DNA of 64,000 nt from Sphingomonas panacisoli (GTDB lineage: Bacteria; Pseudomonadota; Alphaproteobacteria; Sphingomonadales; Sphingomonadaceae): NCBI RefSeq assembly GCF_007859635.1, contig NZ_CP042306.1, forward strand, positions 1,426,001 through 1,490,000, in the 5' to 3' direction. Below the pieces are notes generated by a model. The model saw nothing but the letters and a program-made list of their open reading frames with translations, did not search any database and was not told where the DNA came from. Both the position numbers and the translations under genes were made by a program. How positions within the stretch are numbered: position 1 is the first letter of the stretch; each line of letters starts with the position of its first letter. Positions 25,869 to 32,498 of the stretch are shown here, in pieces.

Positions 25869-26135
25869 TCAGCGGTCGGTGTCGCGCAGCTTCTCGATCT
25901 CGCGGTCGAGGGTGCTGCTGGTGTTGGTGTCGGTGATCACGCGTTCCAGAACGGCGATCCGTTCCTTCAGCCCGCGAATGTCCTCGCGCAGTTGGCGGTT
26001 CTCGGCCGCCGCCGCGTCATTGCGCAGGCTGAATTCGTTACCCTGGTTGTCGCGGCCGACGCCCATCCTGGCGCGGATGATCCCGCCGATGGTGACGATG
26101 GCGACGATCGCGATGACCATTTCGAAGGGGTTCAT
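25869..26135 (-). CDS. PspB-like small membrane protein
   Basis: 88 aa. N-terminal transmembrane helix (about 4-20), a polar region with NEFSLRNDAAAAENRQ, then RGLKERIAVLERVITD and EIEKLRD near the end. The last block is almost the same as in the proteins at 26298 and 26583. Start at the ATG after CCCC, with in-frame sequence upstream rejected as non-conserved. 32 bases before the next gene. Confidence 0.75.
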   Translation of the reverse strand: MNPFEMVIAIVAIVTIGGIIRARMGVGRDNQGNEFSLRNDAAAAENRQLREDIRGLKERIAVLERVITDTNTSSTLDREIEKLRDTDR

Positions 26136-26161
26136 GGGGAGGGTCCCTTGGCTCGAAGTCG

Positions 26162-26287
26162 TTATTCGGCGGGTTGGATCTGCGCGTCGCGCATCGCGCG
26201 GCGGCGGGGGCGATCGACCCGTTCGGTCAGCCACACCGCGATGCCCGTAGGGATCGCGATGATGACGGTGAAGATAATCAGTCCCAT
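26162..26287 (-). CDS. 41-aa membrane microprotein in the psp operon
   Basis: MGLIIFTVIIAIPTGIAVWL forms a complete transmembrane helix, followed by TERVDRPRRRAM and a polar tail. GAGGAAAATACG before the ATG gives a good ribosome binding site, and it fits tightly between two PspB-like genes (10 and 26 bases). Too short for most gene callers. Unlike its neighbours it lacks the coiled-coil signature. Confidence 0.6.
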   Translation of the reverse strand: MGLIIFTVIIAIPTGIAVWLTERVDRPRRRAMRDAQIQPAE

Positions 26288-26297
26288 CGTATTTTCC

Positions 26298-26567
26298 TCA
26301 GTTCAGCGGCGCGGGTTCGTCGCGCAGCTTTTCGATTTCTTCCGCGACGTCGATGCCGCGATCGGTGACGATGCGTTCGAGTACCCGCATCCGTTGTTCG
26401 AGCCGTTCGGTCTGCGCCGCGTACTGCGCGGCTTTTTCGGCGACCTTGTCGGCCTGGAGTTCCAGCTGGCGCTGGCGGTAGGCGAACCAGGGCTTGACGT
26501 AGACGCCGCCGAAGATCGCGAGCAGGCCGCAGCTGATGCCCAGGATCGGAATGATAAGGGGGCTCAT
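26298..26567 (-). CDS. PspB-like small membrane protein
   Basis: 89 aa. Transmembrane helix at about 4-24, then a long amphipathic helix with QLELQADKVAEKAAQYAAQ, ERLEQRMRVLERIVTD and EEIEKLRDEP. This resembles PspB, which pairs with PspC to release PspA from PspF, but it is a second copy in the locus. Good spacing to its neighbours (15 and 10 bases). Confidence 0.78.
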   Translation of the reverse strand: MSPLIIPILGISCGLLAIFGGVYVKPWFAYRQRQLELQADKVAEKAAQYAAQTERLEQRMRVLERIVTDRGIDVAEEIEKLRDEPAPLN

Positions 26568-26582
26568 GGTCTAATCCTTCCT

Positions 26583-26897
26583 TCAGTCGCGGGTGCGGAG
26601 GTCTTCGATTTCGCGGCTGACGCGCTCGGCGGGATCGGTGGCGATCCGTTCGAGTACCCGCAGCCGTTCCTCGAGGCGGCCGATCTGGCCGGTCAGGCGC
26701 TCATTCTCGCTCGACAACAGTTCGATCTTGCGCTGTGCCTCGATGTCGCTGCCGTCGTTGCCACCGCGGAAGCGGTTGCGGCGGCTGGAGCGATCCTCGA
26801 GCGGCAGGCCGTGCTTGGCCCGGATCGACATCTTGATAATCCCACCGAAGATGCCCATCGCGATGATCGCCAGGACGAAGAGTTGACCGTCGTGCAC
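26583..26897 (-). CDS. PspB-like small membrane protein
   Basis: 104 aa. N-terminal transmembrane helix (about 6-22), a basic segment DRSSRRNRFRGG, then an extended coiled coil with ENERLTGQIGRLEERLRVLE, RIATDPAE and REIEDLRTRD. It shares the LERI-TD...EIE-LR signature with the two following genes, which suggests tandem duplication. 26 bases after pspC. Confidence 0.78.
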   Translation of the reverse strand: MHDGQLFVLAIIAMGIFGGIIKMSIRAKHGLPLEDRSSRRNRFRGGNDGSDIEAQRKIELLSSENERLTGQIGRLEERLRVLERIATDPAERVSREIEDLRTRD

Positions 26898-26923
26898 TGT
26901 CTTTCTCCCTTGTCAGCCGCGGC

Positions 26924-27301
26924 TCAGCGCAGGCTGTCGATTTCGTCGGCCAGCCGGCTGTTGCGGCTGGTGTAGAGGGTCTCGATGTCGGCGAGCCGGC
27001 GGTCGAGATCGCGGAACTTGGAGCGGACCTCGGCGGTCGAGCGCGACGGATTGGTGCGCACGCCCTGCCAGAACTTCGCATCCTCGGCGTCTTCGTACAG
27101 GCCGTGCGGCTTGCAGGGGGCGACCCAGGCGGTGATGAAGTAGGCGGGGATGACCCAGCCCGAGGTGATCAGCGCCAGGACCACGGTGCCGACGCGAACC
27201 ATCGTCACATCGATGCCGGTATAGTCGGCGATCCCTGCGCACACCCCGAGGAACTTCTTGTTCTGCTTGTCGAGGTAGAATTTGGTACGGCTGGCGGACA
27301 T
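26924..27301 (-). CDS. pspC: Phage shock protein C
   Basis: 125 aa. PspC domain near the start: FYLDKQNKKFLGVCAGIADY, then IDVTMVRVG and a hydrophobic helix (about 38-60) with SGWVIPAYF. The C-terminal half is a coiled coil (FRDLDRRLADIETLY ... RLADEIDSLR). The start follows GGAGGAACTGAG, which overlaps the end of pspB. Inner-membrane stress sensor acting with PspB. Confidence 0.92.
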   Translation of the reverse strand: MSASRTKFYLDKQNKKFLGVCAGIADYTGIDVTMVRVGTVVLALITSGWVIPAYFITAWVAPCKPHGLYEDAEDAKFWQGVRTNPSRSTAEVRSKFRDLDRRLADIETLYTSRNSRLADEIDSLR

Positions 27302-27302
27302 C

Positions 27303-27572
27303 TCAGTTCCTCCGGGTGGTAAAGTCGGTGGGATCGGCGGCGAGCGGCATGCTCGTCTTCCAATCGGGGTGGTCGGCGGCAACGATGCGTTCGACCGTCG
27401 AAACGCGATCTTCGAGGCGGCGAGCGAGCGAGTAGAGCTCGTCGAGCAGCTTCTCGTCCTCGTTCGTGATCTTCGGTGCTTGCTTCCATTTCGTGACGTA
27501 GTGGAAGATCAGCCAGGGCAGGCCGATGAACAGCATCCCGACGATCATGACGGGCAGCAGAAACTCGTCCAT
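27303..27572 (-). CDS. pspB: Phage shock protein B
   Basis: 89 aa. Transmembrane helix at 4-25 (LLPVMIVGMLFIGLPWLIFH), then a cytoplasmic helix with LLDELYSLARRLEDRVSTVE, as in PspB. One base separates it from pspA and from pspC. Together with PspC it is thought to transmit membrane damage to PspA. Confidence 0.92.
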   Translation of the reverse strand: MDEFLLPVMIVGMLFIGLPWLIFHYVTKWKQAPKITNEDEKLLDELYSLARRLEDRVSTVERIVAADHPDWKTSMPLAADPTDFTTRRN

Positions 27573-27573
27573 C

Positions 27574-28242
27574 TTACGACCCCTTCTTCATGCGGGCCTT
27601 GAGCGCGGCGAGCTCGGCATCGACCTTCTCGGACGCCTTCAGCTCGGCCATCTCTTCTTCCAGCGTCTTGGGCTCGGCACCCAGGCCGGCGGCCTCGGCG
27701 CGACCCTCGGCGAGGTCGACATGACGTTCGAGAATGTCGAAGCGCGAGAAGGCGTCCTGCGTGCGGCTGGCCGAATAGACCTCGCGCAGCTTGAAGCGGT
27801 TGTTGGCGCTTTCCAGCCGGGTCGCGATCGAGCTCTGGCGGTTGCGCGCCTCGCTCAGCTTCTTCTGCAGCTTGGCGATGTCTTCCTCGGACCCGCGCAG
27901 CGCGTCGTCGAGAACGGTGACCTGGCTGGTCAGCTCGGCGATCATGTCGGTCGCCTTCTGGCGCTCGACCAACGCGGCCTTGGCCAGGTCCTCGCGATCC
28001 TTCGACAGCGCCAGTTCGGCTTTCTCGGTCCAGCTTTCCTCGAGCTGGGCGAGCTTGCTCATGTGACGCCGCATCTCCTTCTGGTCGGCGATGGTGCGCG
28101 CGGCGGAGGCGCGAACCTCGACCAGCGTTTCTTCCATCTCCAGGATGATCATGCGGATCATCTTCGCCGGATCTTCCGCCTTATCGAGAAGGTCGGTGAA
28201 GTTGGCGGCGATGATGTCGCGGGTTCGCGAAAAAATGCCCAT
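27574..28242 (-). CDS. pspA: Phage shock protein A (PspA/IM30)
   Basis: 222 aa, predominantly coiled coil, ESCRT-III-like. The N-terminal MGIFSRTRDIIAANFTDLLD is the amphipathic membrane-binding helix, followed by EDPAKMIRMIILEMEETL. Known roles: membrane repair, and inhibition of PspF in unstressed cells. GAGGAG lies 9 bases before the ATG. It follows the exported peptide ORF and a hairpin in the sigma-54-controlled transcript. Confidence 0.96.
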   Translation of the reverse strand: MGIFSRTRDIIAANFTDLLDKAEDPAKMIRMIILEMEETLVEVRASAARTIADQKEMRRHMSKLAQLEESWTEKAELALSKDREDLAKAALVERQKATDMIAELTSQVTVLDDALRGSEEDIAKLQKKLSEARNRQSSIATRLESANNRFKLREVYSASRTQDAFSRFDILERHVDLAEGRAEAAGLGAEPKTLEEEMAELKASEKVDAELAALKARMKKGS

Positions 28243-28284
28243 GTTGAAGTTACTCCTCGGAATTTACGCTTTACTCGGTGGGGT

Positions 28285-28321
28285 TGCCGGGGCGGGCAGC
28301 AAGGGGGAAACCCGCCCGGCA
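28285..28321 (-). promoter_or_regulatory. Intercistronic hairpin upstream of pspA
   Basis: TGCCGGGCGGG and its near complement CCCGCCCCGGCA form a stem with an approximately 14-base loop, between the 48-aa peptide ORF and pspA. There is no T-run, so it is more likely an mRNA stability or processing element than a terminator. Confidence 0.5.
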
Positions 28322-28328
28322 GTGGCCG

Positions 28329-28475
28329 TTACGCCCGGGGGGCGGCGGCGACCTGGGTCGGTTGAGCCTGGGCGACTGCCGGGCCGAGCGCCGCCATCAT
28401 CAGCGACGAACCGCAAACCAGCGTGCTGACGACCACCACGAAAGTGCGGCCCAGACCGTTCGAAAAGTTGTTCAT
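28329..28475 (-). CDS. 48-aa exported or membrane peptide, first ORF of the psp operon
   Basis: Starts MNNFSNGLGRTFVVVVSTLV, continues through a small-residue region to a possible signal-peptidase site AVAQA, and ends in a Pro/Ala tail. AGGGAG lies 8 bases before the ATG. It is the first open frame after the sigma-54 promoter, so it should be induced with pspA. No homologue known to me. Confidence 0.65.
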   Translation of the reverse strand: MNNFSNGLGRTFVVVVSTLVCGSSLMMAALGPAVAQAQPTQVAAAPRA

Positions 28476-28528
28476 TGTACTAGCTCCCTAGAATTTCGGT
28501 GCGCCTCGATTGGCGTTGCTGGAGTAAT

Positions 28529-28544
28529 TGCAGCTACCGTGCCA
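28529..28544 (-). promoter_or_regulatory. Sigma-54 promoter of the psp operon
   Basis: Reading the minus strand, TGGCACG-GTAG-CTGCA matches the sigma-54 consensus TGGCACG-N4-TTGCW at all but one position, with the GG and GC dinucleotides exactly 10 bases apart. It points at the 48-aa ORF and pspA; transcription should start about 12 bases downstream, near 28518. Confidence 0.8.
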
Positions 28545-28560
28545 ATTGCGAAAAACGGCG

Positions 28561-28638
28561 GAAAACTGCGGTTTTCGAACGAGACGTCACTCGACTTGGC
28601 GCATTCCGCTTGCCAACGGTTGGCAAAATACGCCAAGT
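28561..28638. promoter_or_regulatory. Probable PspF enhancer (upstream activating sites)
   Basis: Nested perfect dyads: ACTTGGCG (28594-28601) with CGCCAAGT (28631-28638), and within it TTGCCAA (28610-28616) with TTGGCAA (28620-28626). A further dyad GAAAAC/GTTTTC is at 28561-28576. They lie 17-100 bases upstream of the sigma-54 promoter and immediately before pspF, so bound PspF could both activate the operon and repress its own gene. Confidence 0.65.
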
Positions 28639-28645
28639 CTTAGGG

Positions 28646-29662
28646 ATGGAGCGTACGACGCACGTCATCGGCCAATCCGGCGCGTTCCTGGACGCGCTCG
28701 AACGCGCCAGCCGCGCGGCCGCGCTCGACCGTCCGGTGCTCGTGATCGGGGAGCGCGGGACGGGCAAGGAGCTGGTTGCCGAGCGCCTCCACCGCCTCAG
28801 CCCGCGCTGGGACCAGCCGCTGATCGTCATGAACTGCGCCGCACTGCCGGAGACGTTGATCGAGGCCGAACTGTTCGGACACGAAGCGGGCGCCTTTACC
28901 GGCGCGACCAAGGCTCGGGCGGGGCGGTTCGAGGAGGCCGATGGCGGCACCTTGTTCCTCGACGAGCTCGGTACGCTGTCGATGGCGGCGCAGGAACGGC
29001 TGCTGCGCGCGACCGAATATGGCGAGGTCACGCGGATCGGCGCCTCGCATCCGGTCCGGGTCGATGTGCGCATCGTCGCGGCCACCAACGAACATTTGCC
29101 GGAGAAGGTCGAGAAGAACCAGTTCCGCGCGGATTTGCTCGACCGATTGAGCTTCGAGGTGGTGACGCTGCCTCCCTTGCGCGCGCGACCGGGCGATGTC
29201 GGCGTGCTCGCCGATCATTTCGGGCGGCGCATGGCGGCGGAAATGGAGCGCGACTGGGAGGGTTTCTCGCCCGAGGCGATCGACGCGCTGATCGACTATC
29301 AATGGCCCGGCAACGTCCGCGAGTTGCGCAACGTCGTCGAACGCGCTGTCTATCGCTGGGAGCAGCCCGGCCCGATCGCACTGATCGAGTTCGATCCGTT
29401 CCAGTCGCCGCACCGCCCCGGCGCCGCGACAAGCGCGCAGCCTGTACCGGCGCCCGCGATGCCCGCGGCGCCCTCCGCAGGGCCGACCGAAGCCGAACCC
29501 GCCGACTTCAAATCCCGCGTGGCACGGTTCGAACGCGACGTGCTGGCCAAGGCGCTCGCCGCCAACCGCTTCAACCAGCGGCACACCGCCGACGCCCTCG
29601 GGCTGAGCTACGACCAGCTCCGCCATGCTCTTCGGCGGCACGACCTGCTTCCCGGCGGGTGA
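28646..29662 (+). CDS. pspF: Phage shock operon activator PspF
   Basis: 338-aa sigma-54 activator with no N-terminal receiver domain. AAA+ core with Walker A GERGTGKE (35-42), the sigma-54 loop GAFTGA (82-87) and Walker B GTLFLDELG (Asp106-Glu107). R-finger region RADLLDRLSF. The C-terminal Fis-type helix-turn-helix includes HTADALGLSYDQL. No obvious Shine-Dalgarno sequence: TAGGG abuts the ATG, so initiation may be weak. Divergent from the psp operon it should control. Confidence 0.94.
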   Translation: MERTTHVIGQSGAFLDALERASRAAALDRPVLVIGERGTGKELVAERLHRLSPRWDQPLIVMNCAALPETLIEAELFGHEAGAFTGATKARAGRFEEADGGTLFLDELGTLSMAAQERLLRATEYGEVTRIGASHPVRVDVRIVAATNEHLPEKVEKNQFRADLLDRLSFEVVTLPPLRARPGDVGVLADHFGRRMAAEMERDWEGFSPEAIDALIDYQWPGNVRELRNVVERAVYRWEQPGPIALIEFDPFQSPHRPGAATSAQPVPAPAMPAAPSAGPTEAEPADFKSRVARFERDVLAKALAANRFNQRHTADALGLSYDQLRHALRRHDLLPGG

Positions 29663-29734
29663 CCGAAATATCCAATACGCCGCGCGGCGGCTATTGCATT
29701 GATCGGGCAGAATAACACGGGTGGGGTAACGGGG

Positions 29735-30229
29735 ATGATGTTGAGTTTGGCGGCGGCGCTGAGCATGGCGATGGCGATGCCCATGGCGTCCGATGGTCCG
29801 GTCAAGAAATATGACGGCGGCTGGGATCTCTACAAGAACGACGACAATTGCGCGCTGCTGCGCTCCTATGCCGGCGACACCATCCTGCGCATCGCCTATT
29901 ATCCGAAGGAAGACACCGCGCGCGTCTCGGTGATCGACGGCCAGCTGAAGGGCGTCGTCGACGGCGCCAGCTACAAGTTCCAGCTGTACTTCGTAAACGG
30001 CGAGAAGATCGACAAGGGGTGGGGCACGGTGAACTTCAAGGGCGTGAAGTTCCCCGATCTCGGCTCCGGCTACAAGTTCGCGGTCAGCGGCAAGACGTTC
30101 CTGGCGGACATGGGCAAGAACCGTCTGCTGGGGATCATGGACGGCGACGATGTCGTAGAAAGCCTTAAACTGGATTCGCTGTCCGACGCGCTCGTCGGAC
30201 TGGAGGCGTGTTCGCTCGGCGTCGGCTGA
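29735..30229 (+). CDS. Secreted hypothetical protein
   Basis: 164 aa. MMLSLAAALSMAMAMPMASD is a signal peptide; the mature part is a beta-rich domain with GGWDLYKNDDNCALLRSYAG, FQLYFVNGEK and VNFKGVKFPDLGSGYKF, ending in LEACSLGVG. Two cysteines in the mature part could form a disulfide. GGTGGGG lies upstream of the ATG pair at 29735. Single gene with its own terminator. Family not recognised. Confidence 0.7.
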   Translation: MMLSLAAALSMAMAMPMASDGPVKKYDGGWDLYKNDDNCALLRSYAGDTILRIAYYPKEDTARVSVIDGQLKGVVDGASYKFQLYFVNGEKIDKGWGTVNFKGVKFPDLGSGYKFAVSGKTFLADMGKNRLLGIMDGDDVVESLKLDSLSDALVGLEACSLGVG

Positions 30230-30250
30230 GCTTTTTTCCGGGGGACGAAG

Positions 30251-30286
30251 GGGCGTCGCGTGGATCGTCCACGCGGCGCCCTTTTT
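30251..30286 (+). terminator. Rho-independent terminator
   Basis: GGGCGTCGCGTGGA (30251-30264) pairs with TCCACGCGGCGCCC (30268-30281) with one G-T pair, followed by TTTTT. Ends the secreted-protein gene. Confidence 0.88.
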
Positions 30287-30397
30287 GTATCGGCATGCGA
30301 TGGAATCGCTTGCGCAACGACCCCGGCGGACCCATTTGGCGAGGACCGGCGTTTGCCCCTGCGAACCCCGACCATAGCCCCATGAAGGAGAAGCCCG

Positions 30398-31009
30398 ATG
30401 GCTTTCGAACTCCCCCCGTTGCCGTACGCCTATGACGCGCTGGAACCGACCATCAACGAAGAGACGATGAAGTTCCACCACGACAAGCACCACGCGGCCT
30501 ACACCGCCAAGCTCAACGAAGGCGTCGCCGCCGATCCCAAGCTGGAAGGCAAGTCGATCGAAGACATCCTCGGCATGATCTCGTCGCTGCCGCCGCTCGT
30601 GCGCAACAATGGCGGCGGCTATTGGAACCACGATTTCTTCTGGAAGATCATGGCGCCGGCCGGCTCGACGCAACCGTCTGGCAAGCTGAAGGACGCGATC
30701 GACGCCTATGGCGGGCTCGACAAGCTCAAGGAAGATTTCAACGGCAAGGGCGCCGGCCAGTTCGGGTCGGGCTGGGCGTGGGTCATCACCGATGCGTCGG
30801 GCGCGCTGAAGGTCACCTCGACTCCGAACCAGGACAACCCGCTGATGGACGACGCCAAGGACAAGGGCACCCCGGTCCTGGGCAACGACGTGTGGGAACA
30901 CGCTTATTACCTGACCTATCGCAACGACCGGCCGGGCTACCTCAAGGCATGGTGGGACGTGGTGAACTGGGACGAGGCCGGGCGGCGGTACGACGCCGCG
31001 GTGGGCTGA
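30398..31009 (+). CDS. Superoxide dismutase, Fe/Mn family
   Basis: 203 aa, dismutates superoxide. Metal ligands: His27 (FHHDKHH), His78 (WNHDFFW), Asp164 and His168 (DVWEHAYY). The outer-sphere residues are Gly74 in GGGYWNH and Gln145 in TPNQDNP, the arrangement seen in Mn-type enzymes, whereas Fe-type enzymes carry Gln at the former site. A cambialistic enzyme is possible. No signal peptide. AAGGAG lies 8 bases before the ATG; a terminator follows. Confidence 0.95.
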   Translation: MAFELPPLPYAYDALEPTINEETMKFHHDKHHAAYTAKLNEGVAADPKLEGKSIEDILGMISSLPPLVRNNGGGYWNHDFFWKIMAPAGSTQPSGKLKDAIDAYGGLDKLKEDFNGKGAGQFGSGWAWVITDASGALKVTSTPNQDNPLMDDAKDKGTPVLGNDVWEHAYYLTYRNDRPGYLKAWWDVVNWDEAGRRYDAAVG

Positions 31010-31028
31010 GTTCGGCACCAGGTACGAA

Positions 31029-31056
31029 GGGCCTCGGCGATTGCCGGGGCCTTTTT
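31029..31056 (+). terminator. Rho-independent terminator
   Basis: GGGCCTCGGC and GCCGGGGCC (one T-G pair) with a GATT loop, followed by TTTTT, 20 bases after the superoxide dismutase stop. Confidence 0.88.
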
Positions 31057-31075
31057 CTCGTCGGCATTCGTCACG

Positions 31076-31560
31076 ATCCTCCCCCGCCAGGGGGAGGTGG
31101 CAGGCGAAGCCTGACGGAGGGGGAGGAAGCGGTCAGCCCTCGCATCTGTCTTGCCGCTCCAGTGCGACAATGATGATCTGGCGCACGACCCCATCAAGGT
31201 TCGATAGCACGTCCGTCGCCGGATAGCGCAGTACTCGGACGCCCTGCGCAGCGAGCCATCGATCGCGCAGTTCATCTCGCTCGGGCCGGTCGCCCCGGTT
31301 GTGCGCTTCGCCATCGATCTCGATCGCCAGCCTCGCCGGCGCGCAATAGAAATCGAGAACATAGTTGCCCGCGTTATGTTGCTTGCGAAACCGCAGACCG
31401 GCTTCGTTGCGGCGGAGTGCCAGCCACAGGCCGATTCCGGTGGGGTCATTTGCTTGCGCAGACGTTTCGCGTTGCGTCATCCGCCTTCCGATCCATTGAG
31501 GCGCATCGCTTCCTCCCCCTCCGTCGCCTTCGGCGCCACCTCCCCCTGGCGGGGGAGGAT
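31076..31560. mobile_element. Inverted-repeat-flanked DUF559 unit (putative mobile cassette)
   Basis: The left repeat (31076-31131) and right repeat (31507-31560) are inverted copies. Both read ATCCTCCCCCGCCAGGGGGA, then GGTGGC, a variable 10-12-base centre, then GACGGAGGGGGAGGAAGCG inwards. They enclose only the DUF559 gene, whose stop lies 2 bases from the left repeat. The structure looks like a small non-autonomous element carrying an endonuclease, though no target-site duplication is obvious. Confidence 0.6.
31133..31480 (-). CDS. DUF559 endonuclease-fold protein
   Basis: 115 aa, related to the very-short-patch-repair endonuclease fold. RRNEAGLRFRKQHNAGNYVL, DFYCAPARLAIEIDGEAH (acidic PD-(D/E)XK-like residues) and VRVLRYPATDVLSNLDGV follow the DUF559 pattern. 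The function is unproven; such genes are often scattered and associated with mobile DNA. It is enclosed by inverted repeats, which is unusual. Confidence 0.85.
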   Translation of the reverse strand: MTQRETSAQANDPTGIGLWLALRRNEAGLRFRKQHNAGNYVLDFYCAPARLAIEIDGEAHNRGDRPERDELRDRWLAAQGVRVLRYPATDVLSNLDGVVRQIIIVALERQDRCEG

Positions 31561-31787
31561 GATAGTGTGCAAACGACTACCGACAGTTCAGCAGTCGCGA
31601 AGCTTGCAATGTTGGATTTCGTGGGTCAGCCTTGCCGGGCTCTTTGACATCGCAACGCCTCTGCCATCGTGCTCCTGCGAAAGCAGGAGGCCGGTGCCGC
31701 GTCCACTGCTCTATCTGGGTTCCTATTTCGCAGGACACGGCCCGCCGGCGACACCGCGCTAGTGTCACCCTGGTGTCAACTTAGCGC
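31561..31787. other. Intergenic stretch without a gene
   Basis: No convincing reading frame on either strand. It contains a short perfect hairpin, CTCCTGC (31672-31678), loop GAAA, GCAGGAG (31683-31689), which looks like a degraded half of a REP palindrome. It lies between the DUF559 unit and the end of the YciB-like gene. Confidence 0.6.
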
Positions 31788-32498
31788 CTATTCCGGCGGC
31801 AATTCGCCGATCGCGGCGTCGGCGGCGTCGTTGCCCGTCTCCGCCATCAGGCCGTGCTTCAGCATCATCGGCACGTTGGCGAACGCGAACAGCATCGTCA
31901 GCGGGATTGCGCCCCACAGCTTGAACCCCGCCCAGAACGTGATCGGATCGCCGGCATTGGGCGCAGTCAGGCGCCACACGACCTCGTTGAGCGCGGCCAT
32001 GAACAGGAAGAACAACGCCCAATTGCGCGTCACCTTGCGCCAGCCCTCGGCGCTCAACCCCGGATAGGCGGTGCCGAGCAATTGTTCGAGCAACGGCCGC
32101 CCGGTCAGCAGCCCGAACCCGAGCGTGCCGGAGAACAGCAGGTAGACGAAGGTCGGCTTCATCTTGATGAAGCTCGGGTCGTGGAAATAGACCGTCAGCC
32201 CGCCGAACACGACGACCAGCACGCCCGAAATCCACAGCATCGGGGAAATCGACCCGAGCCTGATCTGCGACACGATCATCGCGATCACGGTCGCGAGCAT
32301 GAATGCCGTCGTCGCGACGATCACGCGCGCGATGACCAGCGCCTTGGCTGCTTCCATCGTGTCGAGCCCGTTGGTGACGGTCGCGACGATGCTCCTCAAC
32401 GGCATGCTGGGCGCGAAGAAGGTGATCGCGACGAACACCAGCAACGGGGCATAGTCGATCGCAAGCCGCAGCCCGGCATTCTCTTTGGTCTTGGTCAT
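31788..32498 (-). CDS. yciB: YciB/IspZ family inner-membrane protein (septation protein A)
   Basis: 236-aa membrane protein with five or six helices. RLAIDYAPLLVFVAITFFA at the start, KMKPTFVYLLFSGTLGFG in the middle and NEVVWRLTA followed by FWAGFKLWG are family hallmarks. In Shigella it is needed for normal septation, and in E. coli it is linked to envelope synthesis. ATG 32498 overlaps the ftsY stop by ATGA. Confidence 0.92.
   Translation of the reverse strand: MTKTKENAGLRLAIDYAPLLVFVAITFFAPSMPLRSIVATVTNGLDTMEAAKALVIARVIVATTAFMLATVIAMIVSQIRLGSISPMLWISGVLVVVFGGLTVYFHDPSFIKMKPTFVYLLFSGTLGFGLLTGRPLLEQLLGTAYPGLSAEGWRKVTRNWALFFLFMAALNEVVWRLTAPNAGDPITFWAGFKLWGAIPLTMLFAFANVPMMLKHGLMAETGNDAADAAIGELPPE

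Noticed and set aside
31669..32067. Plus-strand gene overlapping the YciB-like gene
   Set aside because: No ribosome binding site or family features, and more than half lies antisense to a clear membrane-protein gene.
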